A stretch of DNA of 49,905 nucleotides, taken from CAZUQH01 sp964622465. GTDB lineage: Bacteria > CG03 > CAZUQH01. Where the stretch lies: positions 1 through 49,905 of the forward strand of contig CAZUQH010000002.1 in NCBI GenBank assembly GCA_964622465.1. Reading direction: 5' to 3'. Every line of letters starts with the position of its first letter. Position 1 is the first letter of the stretch. The notes beneath the pieces are model-generated. The model worked only from the letters and a program-made list of their open reading frames with translations, did no database searches and had not been told where the DNA came from. The position numbers were made by a program, and so were the translations under genes. Positions 1-7,695 of the stretch are shown here, piece after piece.

Positions 1-1
1 A

Positions 2-442
2 ATTGGTTCAGACCATCACGGTAAAGAACTTCGTGAGTATATTTCCGGCGTATTGAAAAGTAAAGGATACGGAATTATTGACGTTGGATACCGTGGCAGC
101 GGCTCCTGCGATTATCCTGACTATGCGCGGAAAGCGGTCAGAGTGATACTGTCCGGAAGGGCAGAACGCGGAGTACTTATATGCGGGACCGGAATAGGTA
201 TGTCTATCAGTGCAAACAAATATCCTGGAATTCGTGCAGCACTCGTCTGTAACGAAAGGATGGCATATTTTGCTGCAAGGCATAACTTTGCAAACGTGTT
301 GTGCATCGGTTCTACTACGGGCAGGTCAGCGACAATCCGAATTATTAAAACATGGTTGGAAACCCCTTTTGAGGGTGGGAGGCATAAACGCCGTGTTGAC
401 AAAATATCGAGAAAGGAAAAAGAACATATTCAACAGAAATAA
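2..442 (+). CDS. rpiB: Ribose-5-phosphate isomerase B, 5'-truncated by the window edge
   Basis: Interconverts ribose-5-phosphate and ribulose-5-phosphate in the pentose phosphate pathway. The visible 146 residues open in frame at base 2 with the family start IGSDHHGKEL, so only about five N-terminal codons are missing. The active-site segment ICGTGIGMSISANK carries the catalytic cysteine, and RHNFAN holds the conserved histidine. Both are diagnostic of the RpiB/LacAB family, and the length fits its usual ~150 residues. The last ~20 residues are very basic and look like a lineage-specific tail. The gene sits just upstream of transketolase and phosphopentomutase, which fits a pentose-phosphate and nucleoside-salvage neighbourhood. 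A promoter after its stop suggests the next genes form a separate unit. Confidence 0.93.
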   Translation: MGSDHHGKELREYISGVLKSKGYGIIDVGYRGSGSCDYPDYARKAVRVILSGRAERGVLICGTGIGMSISANKYPGIRAALVCNERMAYFAARHNFANVLCIGSTTGRSATIRIIKTWLETPFEGGRHKRRVDKISRKEKEHIQQK

Positions 443-447
443 GATTG

Positions 448-475
448 TTGACTGGATGCGCAATATGTGTAATAA
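448..475 (+). promoter_or_regulatory. Probable sigma-70-type promoter for the DnaA-like operon
   Basis: TTGACT at 448-453 and TAATAA at 470-475 are separated by 16 bases, just after the rpiB stop and about 40 bases before the next start codon. AGGAG at 508-512 lies only 3 bases before the ATG at 516, a short but usable ribosome-binding spacing. Predicted from consensus only. Confidence 0.45.
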
Positions 476-515
476 TATTGTAAACTATTGTCTTACTTGA
501 GAATTGTAGGAGAAA

Positions 516-2084
516 ATGATACAGGCCTGGGAAATAAAACCTGATCCAATAGAGAAACAGGAAGACCGTCACCGGTTACTTATCCAGGGGGACAAGAACG
601 ACGTGGTTCGTCTTGCAGGTGAGATTAGCACTAGGTGTTCCTCACCTTTTACGGTAATGGAAGCGCCTTACAACTGGGGGTTGTATCTTTACGAGTATGG
701 GGAAAAGGTGAAAAAGAAATTAGAGAAACTTCTAGGTGGAAAAGGCGACGGAAAATCAAGCGAGTGGGCAGTTTCTATAGACCTGAATCCGCACTATACC
801 TTCGAAACATTTGTGGTAGGGCCTAACAATGCATTTGCACATGGTTCCGCAATGGCAGTTGCGCATGCTCCTGGCAAGATATACAACCCACTTTACCTCT
901 ACGGTGGAGTAGGATTAGGGAAGACCCATCTGATGCAGGCGATTGGCCATCGCTTGCTTCAGGAAAAGCCAGATACTAAGGCCCTTTATGTTTCTACTGA
1001 GCGCTTCATTAAAGACGTGATAGATGCAGTAAAAGACGGCATACTCGATGAGCTCAGGAGTAACTACCGAGCGCTTGATTTGTTGATGGTTGATGATATC
1101 CAATTTTTGGGCGAATCGGAATCTACACAGGAAGAATTCTTCCATACTTTTAATACTTTATATGATAGTAGCAAACAGATAATTATTGCCTCTGACAAAC
1201 CGCCAAAGCGTTTGTCCAATATTGAAGAGCGTCTCAAATCAAGATTTGAATGGGGCTTGATAGCAGACATAAAGCGTCCGGAACTAGAGACCCGCATAGC
1301 TATCCTCAAAAAGAAGTGCGAGACGCTTAATCTTAAGATAGCAGACGAAATACTCGACTTCATTGCACGTAAATTGACTTCCAATATCCGTGAGTTAGAA
1401 GGGTTCCTGAAGCGAATAAATGCGTATGTCCAGTTGTCTAAGAAAGAAATAACGATGCAGATGGTTGAGGAATTAATGAGTGACCTGGTAATTGAGGGGG
1501 AACCTGCGGTATCTGCTGCTCCACCACCTCAACCTGAAGCGCCACCCGCGCCTCCTCCGCCACCCGCAGAAGCGCCTTCCGTGAAGCCGGAACAGGCGCC
1601 TCCTCAGGTTGCTCCAGCGCCCCCTGCAAAGGAAGCGGTCTCAAAAGAACTGAGTGAGATAATGGAAAAAGAAGAAGCGCTGGCAGAGAAGCTGGAAAAG
1701 ATAAAAGCACAGTACTTTTATCCTGCGGGCCAAGAGAAGTTGCATTATGATATCAGACGGACGATTTATCAGGTGGCTAAGAAGCACAAAATGCGGTACT
1801 ATGTCGTTGGTGAAAGTGGTATCGGATTTGACCCAAGGCAGGTGAATGATTGGGGTTGGTTTGTAGAGCGAACAAAGCAGTCTGGTGTTGAAATAGCGGT
1901 AGTGGTAGGTTTTGTGCCAATCAGTGCGCAAGAATATGTTGCCGATGAATTGGAAGAGATACGTAGAAAGGATAACGTTTCAGTTCATCTTGTGCGCGCC
2001 AGCGATGCAACCAAAGAATACACTACACTTAACCTGTTACTGGATATAGCAGTAGCACATCACGGTAGACGGTTAGAGAAATAG
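516..2084 (+). CDS. DnaA-type AAA+ ATPase lacking the DnaA DNA-binding domain, with a novel C-terminal domain
   Basis: 522 residues. Residues ~88-325 are a DnaA/Hda AAA+ module: NPHYTFETFVVGPNN, Walker A GGVGLGKT at 130-137, Walker B LLMVDDIQFL near 189-198, sensor 1 IIIASD, the box VII arginine in LKSRF (~R243), and sensor 2 SNIRELEG. So it should bind and hydrolyse ATP and may form DnaA-like filaments or bind DnaA. The first ~80 residues do not look like DnaA domain I. After the AAA+ module, where DnaA has its helix-turn-helix domain IV, there is instead a proline/alanine-rich linker (~330-372), a short charged helix, and a ~120-residue alpha/beta domain (~400-522) that I do not recognise. 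It cannot be assumed to bind DnaA boxes. It is probably cotranscribed with a receiver-domain protein 38 bases downstream. A role in replication control, comparable to Hda, is inference only. Confidence 0.8.
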   Translation: MIQAWEIKPDPIEKQEDRHRLLIQGDKNDVVRLAGEISTRCSSPFTVMEAPYNWGLYLYEYGEKVKKKLEKLLGGKGDGKSSEWAVSIDLNPHYTFETFVVGPNNAFAHGSAMAVAHAPGKIYNPLYLYGGVGLGKTHLMQAIGHRLLQEKPDTKALYVSTERFIKDVIDAVKDGILDELRSNYRALDLLMVDDIQFLGESESTQEEFFHTFNTLYDSSKQIIIASDKPPKRLSNIEERLKSRFEWGLIADIKRPELETRIAILKKKCETLNLKIADEILDFIARKLTSNIRELEGFLKRINAYVQLSKKEITMQMVEELMSDLVIEGEPAVSAAPPPQPEAPPAPPPPPAEAPSVKPEQAPPQVAPAPPAKEAVSKELSEIMEKEEALAEKLEKIKAQYFYPAGQEKLHYDIRRTIYQVAKKHKMRYYVVGESGIGFDPRQVNDWGWFVERTKQSGVEIAVVVGFVPISAQEYVADELEEIRRKDNVSVHLVRASDATKEYTTLNLLLDIAVAHHGRRLEK

Positions 2085-2122
2085 ATTATTCCCGGGTTTA
2101 GTGAGGGGATAAGGAGAGGGCT

Positions 2123-2497
2123 ATGGCAAAGAAGATTCTTGTTGTAGATGACGAGCCAACCACCGTACAGCTGATTGAATTCATACTAAAGAGGCAGGGA
2201 TATGAGACGGTTTCTGCTGGAGGTGGCGAACAGGCAATCAAGAAAGCAATGGAAGAGAAGCCGGATTTGATTCTCATGGACGTGATGATGCCTGGCGTTG
2301 ATGGAGTTATGGCTACACAGAAACTCAAAATGGAAGAGGAGACATCCGGCATCCCTATCATTATGGTTTCAGCATTGGGCCTGGAATTAGAGGTAATGCG
2401 GGGCCTTCAGGCAGGTGCTGATGGGTATGTCGTCAAGCCATTCAGTTCGAAAGAAATTCTCTCAGCAGTAGAGGAACATCTTGTTAAGAAGAAGTGA
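2123..2497 (+). CDS. Single-domain response regulator (CheY-like receiver)
   Basis: 124 residues forming one receiver domain with no output domain. VVDDEP supplies the acidic pocket, ILMDVMMPG carries the phosphoacceptor aspartate (about residue 53), and VVKPF gives the conserved lysine. It is preceded by a good ribosome-binding site (AAGGAGAGGG). It lies between the DnaA-like ATPase and transketolase, with the transketolase coding region starting at its stop codon, so it is likely cotranscribed with both. No histidine kinase is encoded in the window. As a stand-alone receiver it must act by protein contact. The DnaA-like protein next door is a natural candidate partner, but this is inferred from adjacency alone. 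Confidence 0.9.
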   Translation: MAKKILVVDDEPTTVQLIEFILKRQGYETVSAGGGEQAIKKAMEEKPDLILMDVMMPGVDGVMATQKLKMEEETSGIPIIMVSALGLELEVMRGLQAGADGYVVKPFSSKEILSAVEEHLVKKK

Positions 2498-2508
2498 AGG
2501 GTGTATTT

Positions 2509-3351
2509 ATGGTAAGTAAAAGCGCCAATGACATCAAGAACTTAGAAGAGATATCCCGACAGATAAGGATTGCGATAATCAAAATGCTTGCTGAAGCGAA
2601 AAGCGGGCATCCAGGCGGTTCGCTATCGGTCACGGACCTTCTGGTAGGTTTATATTTTAGCCGTCTAAAGCACAGGCCAGACGAACCCCAGTGGCCTGAC
2701 CGCGACAGAGTGGTGCTCTCCAAAGGTCATGTTTGTCCTGCTCTTTATGCATGTCTTTCGTATTCCGGTTACTTTCCCCAGGAAGAGTTGATGACTTTGC
2801 GAAAACCAGGCACACGGTTACAGGGGCACCCCAGCAAAACGAGCGGTCTACCGGGAATTGAAGTGTCTACCGGCTCGCTTGGTCACGGACTTTCTATCGG
2901 TGTCGGTATGGCGCTTGGCTTGAGGAAAGACAGACGTCCATCGCGTGTCTATGTGGTAATGGGAGACGGTGAATGCGACGAGGGTTCGATATGGGAAGCT
3001 GCTATGAGTGCAGGTCACTACAAACTCGATAATTTGTGCGGAGTTGTTGATTACAACAAATTACAGATAGATGGAAGCATTGAAGAGGTGATGGATTTAT
3101 CTGATCTTTCTGAGAAGTGGCGTGCGTTCAAGTGGGAAGTTATTGAAATAGATGGAAATAATATGAAAAATATCCTTTCTGCCTATGACAGAGCAGCAAA
3201 GATAAAAGGCAGACCGACGGTTATTATTGCACATACCATAAAAGGAAAAGGCGTCTCGTTTATGGAAGGCGTTGTTGGCTGGCATGGCAAGGCACCTAAC
3301 AAGGAACAGGCAGAAGCCGCGCTAAAAGAGCTGGGAGAGCGTAAGTGTTAG
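2509..3351 (+). CDS. Transketolase, N-terminal (thiamine-diphosphate) subunit
   Basis: First half of a split transketolase, about 280 residues. SGHPGGSLSVTDLL near the N-terminus and GDGECDEGSIWEA followed by DYNKLQIDG give the thiamine diphosphate/Mg-binding motif (GDG...N). TIKGKGVSFMEG lies near the C-terminus. Transketolase moves two-carbon units between sugar phosphates in the non-oxidative pentose phosphate pathway. Translation could also begin at GTG 2494, overlapping the response regulator stop, but GAAGGG at 2496-2501 is properly spaced from ATG 2509, so I prefer that start. The second subunit begins in the last codons of this gene, implying coupled translation. Confidence 0.95.
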   Translation: MVSKSANDIKNLEEISRQIRIAIIKMLAEAKSGHPGGSLSVTDLLVGLYFSRLKHRPDEPQWPDRDRVVLSKGHVCPALYACLSYSGYFPQEELMTLRKPGTRLQGHPSKTSGLPGIEVSTGSLGHGLSIGVGMALGLRKDRRPSRVYVVMGDGECDEGSIWEAAMSAGHYKLDNLCGVVDYNKLQIDGSIEEVMDLSDLSEKWRAFKWEVIEIDGNNMKNILSAYDRAAKIKGRPTVIIAHTIKGKGVSFMEGVVGWHGKAPNKEQAEAALKELGERKC

Positions 3352-4283
3352 AAAGAAAAGCAACCAGATATGGATATGGGGAAGGGTTAGTGATACTCGG
3401 TGAGAAAAATCCACGCGTAGTGACAATTGGCCTTGATACCACATCTTCCATAGCAATGAATATGTTCCAGGAGAAATTTCCGGATAGATATTTCCAGCTT
3501 GGAGTAGCTGAGCAAAACGGTATGGGTGTGGCTGCTGGCTTGAGCCTGGTTGGATTTATCCCGTACGTTTGCACTTATGGCGTATTCGCATCGGGCCGTG
3601 CATGGGAGCAGATACGTACTACCATTTGTTACAGTGATTGTAACGTGAAGATTGGCGGTGGGCATGGCGGGATTACGGTTGGTCCTGATGGCGCAACACA
3701 CCAGGCACTTGAAGAAATAGCGATAATGAGAGTGATTCCAAATATTAAGGTACTGGTGCCATGCGACGCAATAGAGACACGCAAGGCGACTGTTGCTATT
3801 GCCGATATTCCGGGACCGGTATACACAAGGTTTGGACGTACGCCGGTACCTGTCATAACGGACGAATCAACTCCATTTGAAGTCGGACATGCACATATCT
3901 GGCGTAAAGGTAAAGACGTTACTTTGATTGGCTGCGGTATAATGGTTTACGAGTGCCTTTTAGGCGCGGAAGAACTGGACAAAGAAGGTATCAGTGCAGC
4001 AGTACTTAACGTGCATACTATCAAGCCGATTGACGATGAAACAATAGTCCACCTTGCTCGCCAGACAGGCGCCGTAGTAACCGCAGAAGAGCATCAACTT
4101 TTTGGCGGGCTCGGCAGCGCAGTTTGTGAAGTGCTTGGGAAGAATTATCCGGTAGCGGTTGAGATGGTAGGCGTCAACGATAAGTTCGGTGAATCAGGGG
4201 AACCAGACGAGTTGTTGACTTCGTTTGGCCTCACCCATAAAGAAATTATTGAAGCAGCCAGGAAAGTACTCAAAAGGAAGTGA
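3345..4283 (+). CDS. Transketolase, C-terminal (pyrimidine-binding) subunit
   Basis: Second half of the split transketolase, 312 residues. The pyrimidine-binding domain includes FPDRYFQLGVAEQNG with the catalytic glutamate. GGGHGGITVGPDGATHQ matches the family, and a C-terminal transketolase domain ends in GESGEPDELLTSFGLT. The GTG start at 3345 overlaps the stop of the first subunit by 7 bases, with GGGAGA 6-11 bases upstream. The two-gene arrangement is common in anaerobes and in candidate phyla. The downstream deoB gene starts in its stop codon, so transketolase and ribose-phosphate salvage are transcriptionally linked. The 1-deoxyxylulose-5-phosphate synthase family is related, but the split form and motifs fit transketolase better. 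Confidence 0.94.
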   Translation: MLERKATRYGYGEGLVILGEKNPRVVTIGLDTTSSIAMNMFQEKFPDRYFQLGVAEQNGMGVAAGLSLVGFIPYVCTYGVFASGRAWEQIRTTICYSDCNVKIGGGHGGITVGPDGATHQALEEIAIMRVIPNIKVLVPCDAIETRKATVAIADIPGPVYTRFGRTPVPVITDESTPFEVGHAHIWRKGKDVTLIGCGIMVYECLLGAEELDKEGISAAVLNVHTIKPIDDETIVHLARQTGAVVTAEEHQLFGGLGSAVCEVLGKNYPVAVEMVGVNDKFGESGEPDELLTSFGLTHKEIIEAARKVLKRK

Positions 4284-5470
4284 GACTATCAAGCTACAAA
4301 CGTGTGATTCTTATTGTACTTGATAGTGTTGGCGTCGGAGAGTTGCCTGATGCCAGGGATTATGGCGACGAAGGGTCCGATACTCTTGGCAACATTGCGG
4401 CTAAACTTGGCTCTTTGACGCTACCGAATATGGAACAATTAGGACTTGGAGAATTGGTTGACCTCGGACACACTCCATCAAGCCGTAAAGAATTAAAGGG
4501 TTCGTGTGGAAAAATGGCAGAGGCGTCAAAAGGAAAAGATTCTATAACAGGGCACTGGGAAATAGCAGGGCTTGTCCTCGACCGTCCGTTTCCTGTGTAT
4601 CCAAACGGGTTTCCAGAGGTCTTGATTAGTGAGTTTGAGAGACGTATCGGGACCCGTACACTTGGTAATTACCCGTCAAGCGGGACTGTAATAATAGAGA
4701 AACTTGGCGAGGAACATTTAAGGACTGGTTATCCGATTGTCTACACTTCTCAAGACAGCGTCTTTCAGATAGCAATGCACGAGGACGTGATACCAATAGA
4801 GCGCCAGTACGAAATCTGTCAGATTGCACGTGATATGCTTGTTGGCGAGCATTGTGTTGGCAGAGTCATAGCAAGGCCCTTTGTAGGCAAGCCAGGAAAC
4901 TTCAAACGTACCGGGAGACGGCACGATTTTGGAATCCGTCCGTTCCGGCCCACGCTACTTGACCGGTTAAAGGAAGACAGGCAATCCGTTTTTGCAGTTG
5001 GGAAAATTGAGGATATATTCTCGGGGCAGGGGATAACCCAGGCATTTCATATTAAGGATAATATGGATGGCGTAGATAAGATACTTCATTGTATGAAGAA
5101 TATAAATGACCAGGGGCTTATATTTTCTAATTTAGTGGATTTTGATATGTTGTGGGGACACCGGAATGACGTTGATGGCTATGCGCGCGGACTTATGGAT
5201 TTTGACTGCCGCTTACCGGAGATAATTTCTGCCATTGAACCGCGTGATATCCTCGTGTTGACAGCTGACCATGGTTGCGACCCGACGACACCGTCAACCG
5301 ACCATTCGAGAGAGTATGTTCCGGTATTGTTGTATGGTGGACCTGTAAGAGCCGGCGTCCACATTGGCGTAAGGAAGACGTTTGCCGATTTAGGGCAGAC
5401 AGTTGCCGAATACCTTGGAATCGGGCCTCTGGAAAATGGCGTCAGCTTCCTCGGGAGTATCCTTCAATAA
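4280..5470 (+). CDS. deoB: Phosphopentomutase
   Basis: Converts ribose-1-phosphate (or deoxyribose-1-phosphate) to the 5-phosphate, joining nucleoside phosphorolysis to the pentose phosphate pathway. The 396-residue length is standard for DeoB. Alkaline-phosphatase-superfamily metal motifs are clear: LIVLDSVGVGELPDA at the N-terminus, SDTLGNIA, GKDSITGHWE with the phosphoacceptor threonine, and LTADHGCDPTTPSTDHSRE near the C-terminus. The GTG start at 4280 overlaps the transketolase stop (GTGA). It is followed by palindromic repeats and then punA, whose product makes its substrate. Confidence 0.97.
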   Translation: MRLSSYKRVILIVLDSVGVGELPDARDYGDEGSDTLGNIAAKLGSLTLPNMEQLGLGELVDLGHTPSSRKELKGSCGKMAEASKGKDSITGHWEIAGLVLDRPFPVYPNGFPEVLISEFERRIGTRTLGNYPSSGTVIIEKLGEEHLRTGYPIVYTSQDSVFQIAMHEDVIPIERQYEICQIARDMLVGEHCVGRVIARPFVGKPGNFKRTGRRHDFGIRPFRPTLLDRLKEDRQSVFAVGKIEDIFSGQGITQAFHIKDNMDGVDKILHCMKNINDQGLIFSNLVDFDMLWGHRNDVDGYARGLMDFDCRLPEIISAIEPRDILVLTADHGCDPTTPSTDHSREYVPVLLYGGPVRAGVHIGVRKTFADLGQTVAEYLGIGPLENGVSFLGSILQ

Positions 5471-5476
5471 GAACCC

Positions 5477-5536
5477 GACGCTTCGCGTCAGAACCTTAAA
5501 ACGCAGGCTTCGGTAGCCGCAGGCTTTAGCCTGCGT
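5477..5536 (+). repeat. Dispersed palindromic repeat copy 1, between deoB and punA
   Basis: Two hairpins. GACGC-TTC-GCGTC is at 5477-5489. ACGCAGGCT at 5501-5509 pairs with AGCCTGCGT at 5528-5536. The 24-base core at 5512-5535 begins GGTAGCCGCAGG and ends TTTAGCCTGCG. It is identical to cores at 20728-20751 and 38975-38998. The unit ends only 7 bases before the punA start codon, leaving no room for a Shine-Dalgarno sequence. Confidence 0.85.
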
Positions 5537-5543
5537 AGTAAAA

Positions 5544-6365
5544 ATGGCTAAATTAAGAGAAGACAGCGATTTACTAAAAGCGGAGAAGTTCCTTCGCGAT
5601 AAACTGCCGGATTTGCCATTAATTTCGATAGTCCTCGGTTCAGGGTTGAGTCCTGCGCCACTGAAACTCGCCGGTGAGATAGTCATCAAGTATTCGGAGA
5701 TTCCGGGATTTGTCGCACCGTCGGTAACGGGACATCCGGGAATATTAAGAGCGGGAAAGTACGGTGCGCGCACAGTCGCATTACTTGAAGGACGCGCGCA
5801 TTTCTATGAGGGCTACGACATGAGTCAGGTTACTTTGCCGGCACGCGTGCTCGGGAAGTTAAGTTGTAAAACAATGATAGTTGCAAATGCGGCAGGAAGC
5901 ACTACCCTAAAATTGCGGCCTGGCACGATTGTCCTTATAAGCGACCACATAAATCTAATGGGAGAAAGCCCGTTGCGTGGATTGGTTGATGGTTTTCCGG
6001 ATATGTCATTTGCTTATGATAATGAGTTGAGGGCACTTGCGAAAAGTGTCGCACGGCAAATTGGTATTCCTGTTGCAGATGGGGTTTACGCTGGACTTGC
6101 CGGTCCAGCTTACGATACGCCGGCAGAAGTGCGTATGATAGCACGGCTTGGCGCTCAGTTAGTCGGGATGTCAACCATTCCTGAGGTAGTTGCTGCAAAT
6201 GCAGCCGGTATGAAAGTGCTGGGTATATCATGTGTTGCGAATTATGCATCAGGCCTGACAAATGGCCGTTTAAGTCACGCTGATGTTATATCAAGCATAA
6301 ATTCAATAAAAAGCAATTTTTTTAGATTGCTTTGTGGCATATTGGACAAATTGCAAGAAGTATAA
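5544..6365 (+). CDS. punA: Purine nucleoside phosphorylase (trimeric PNP-I type)
   Basis: Splits purine nucleosides with phosphate to the free base and ribose-1-phosphate, the substrate of DeoB upstream. 273 residues, the usual size. Family motifs are VLGSGLSP (phosphate loop), VTGHPG, LEGRAHFYEGY, ANAAGS, and GMSTIPEVVAA. The base-binding asparagine is kept in CVANYASG. The segment normally reading GP-x-(F/Y)-E-T-x-A-E reads GPAYDTPAE here, so the base-contacting glutamate appears replaced by aspartate, which could shift base preference. No Shine-Dalgarno is visible before ATG 5544 because a palindromic repeat abuts it. Confidence 0.94.
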   Translation: MAKLREDSDLLKAEKFLRDKLPDLPLISIVLGSGLSPAPLKLAGEIVIKYSEIPGFVAPSVTGHPGILRAGKYGARTVALLEGRAHFYEGYDMSQVTLPARVLGKLSCKTMIVANAAGSTTLKLRPGTIVLISDHINLMGESPLRGLVDGFPDMSFAYDNELRALAKSVARQIGIPVADGVYAGLAGPAYDTPAEVRMIARLGAQLVGMSTIPEVVAANAAGMKVLGISCVANYASGLTNGRLSHADVISSINSIKSNFFRLLCGILDKLQEV

Positions 6366-6382
6366 AAATTTTAGGAGGAAAA

Positions 6383-6610
6383 ATGGCAGACGTAGAAATT
6401 CATAGTTTCAGGTTTAAGACACAGCGCGGGAAGACCTTCTTCTTTGACATAAAACAAAACCGTAATGGAAAATTTGTCAAAATCACAGAGAGTATTCCGC
6501 AAGGAGGCAGTTACCACAGGACTTTCATCACTGTGCCCGAAGAATCTCTCAAGGAGTTTGCAGGAGCACTTGGTCAGGTAGAGGAGTTTCTTAAGGGAGA
6601 TAAAGAGTGA
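6383..6610 (+). CDS. PUR-domain (Pur-alpha-like) DNA/RNA-binding protein
   Basis: 75 residues comprising a single PUR repeat. GKTFFFDIKQNRNGKFVKITES followed by a basic GGSYHRTFITVPEE segment is typical of the bacterial PUR family (DUF3276; BpuR in Borrelia), which binds single-stranded and double-stranded nucleic acid as dimers. ATG 6383 is set by a strong AGGAGG at 6373-6378. A longer in-frame reading from 6332 would overlap punA and is unlikely. The gene lies between punA and mtnP and overlaps mtnP by 4 bases, so it is cotranscribed with nucleoside phosphorylases. Whether it regulates this operon is unknown. Family assignment is from motif pattern only. Confidence 0.8.
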   Translation: MADVEIHSFRFKTQRGKTFFFDIKQNRNGKFVKITESIPQGGSYHRTFITVPEESLKEFAGALGQVEEFLKGDKE

Positions 6611-7482
6611 AAGGTGTTCCAGATGACAGCGTGAAGGTCGGAATTATCGGAGGTAGCGGTCTTTACAAGATGGAAGGACTCCAGGACGTACGTGAGATAA
6701 AGGTCCGCACTCCATTCGGTGAGCCGTCCGACAATATAATGGTCGGTCGTCTGGGAGAAGTTGGACTTGCTTTTCTTCCGCGTCATGGTCATGGGCATCG
6801 CATAATGCCGACCGAGATAAATTATCGCGCAAATATTTTTGCTTTGAAGTCAGTTGGAGTAGAAAGAATTATATCAGTTTCCGCTTGCGGCAGCTTGAAA
6901 GAAGAACTGAGACCGCGCGACATTGTCATAGTTGACCAGTTCTTTGACCGCACTACCAAACGTATTTCTACATTTTTTGGGGATGGTATCGTTGCACATC
7001 TTGGATTTGCAGACCCGGTCTGTCCGGATATGGCGGCAGCGCTCGTAAAACATGCCAGATTACTTAACCTGCCAGTTCATCAGGGTGGCACCTACGTATG
7101 TATTGAGGGCCCTGAATTTTCTACAAAGGCGGAGTCGCAGGTCTGGCGTTCCCTCGGGTTTTCGGTGATAGGAATGACCAATTTGCCCGAAGCGCGTCTT
7201 GCGCGTGAAGCGGAAATATGCTACGCCACGATTGCCCTGGTTACTGATTACGACGTATGGAAGGAAGAAGAAAAAGTAAGCGTTGAAGTTGTGGTTGGTA
7301 ATATGAAAGCTAACATAGAAAACGCAAAGAAACTCATAAAAGCAGTAGTTCCGGAACTTGCCGTCCAGCGAAATTGCGAGTGCGCTGACGCGCTAAAAGG
7401 AGCAATACAAACTGAGCCGGCAAAAATCAATCGTTCAACAGTTCGCCGGCTCGGTATTCTGGTTAATAAATATTTGAAGTAA
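6607..7482 (+). CDS. mtnP: S-methyl-5'-thioadenosine phosphorylase (PNP/MTAP family)
   Basis: Cleaves methylthioadenosine, a by-product of polyamine and other S-adenosylmethionine reactions, to adenine and methylthioribose-1-phosphate. 291 residues. VGIIGGSGLYKMEG at the N-terminus, FLPRHGHGHRIMPTEINYRAN, VSACGSLKEEL, STFFGDGIVAH, GGTYVCIEGPEFSTKAES and GMTNLPEARLAREAEICYA form the MTAP signature rather than that of plain PNP. A GTG start at 6607 overlaps the PUR gene; GTG 6631 is a shorter alternative. The last ~40 residues extend slightly beyond the common core. It is the last gene of the salvage operon before a 213-base intergenic stretch. Confidence 0.93.
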   Translation: MKGVPDDSVKVGIIGGSGLYKMEGLQDVREIKVRTPFGEPSDNIMVGRLGEVGLAFLPRHGHGHRIMPTEINYRANIFALKSVGVERIISVSACGSLKEELRPRDIVIVDQFFDRTTKRISTFFGDGIVAHLGFADPVCPDMAAALVKHARLLNLPVHQGGTYVCIEGPEFSTKAESQVWRSLGFSVIGMTNLPEARLAREAEICYATIALVTDYDVWKEEEKVSVEVVVGNMKANIENAKKLIKAVVPELAVQRNCECADALKGAIQTEPAKINRSTVRRLGILVNKYLK

Positions 7483-7695
7483 AAAGTAATCAAAGCATCC
7501 AGTAATGATGAAGAATCGCGATAATGGACCTGGCTCGCGAGAGGTACTCCGAGCACCTACCCGCACCACCTTTCCTTTTCGTACTTCATTCGAGTCCGTC
7601 CATTATCCTCGGCGTCGCCTTCGTCAGTTTGAAAGGCATATACTGTACGGCTTGCCCGCGCAAATGTACGATTTGTACGGAAAGGAGCGACTAGA
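7483..7695. other. Intergenic region with a 10-base inverted repeat
   Basis: GATAATGGAC at 7520-7529 and its exact complement GTCCATTATC at 7598-7607 flank 68 bases. No convincing promoter was seen. The next gene has AAAGGAG at 7681-7687. A short open frame starting near 7505 has no ribosome-binding site and an unusual composition, so I do not call it. Confidence 0.4.

Noticed and set aside
1438..1710. A leucine/proline-rich minus-strand open frame inside the DnaA-like gene
   Set aside because: It is the shadow of the proline/alanine-rich linker on the opposite strand and has no support from a ribosome-binding site or family.
6332..6382. A longer PUR-domain protein beginning at 6332
   Set aside because: It overlaps punA. 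AGGAGG at 6373-6378 clearly belongs to ATG 6383.
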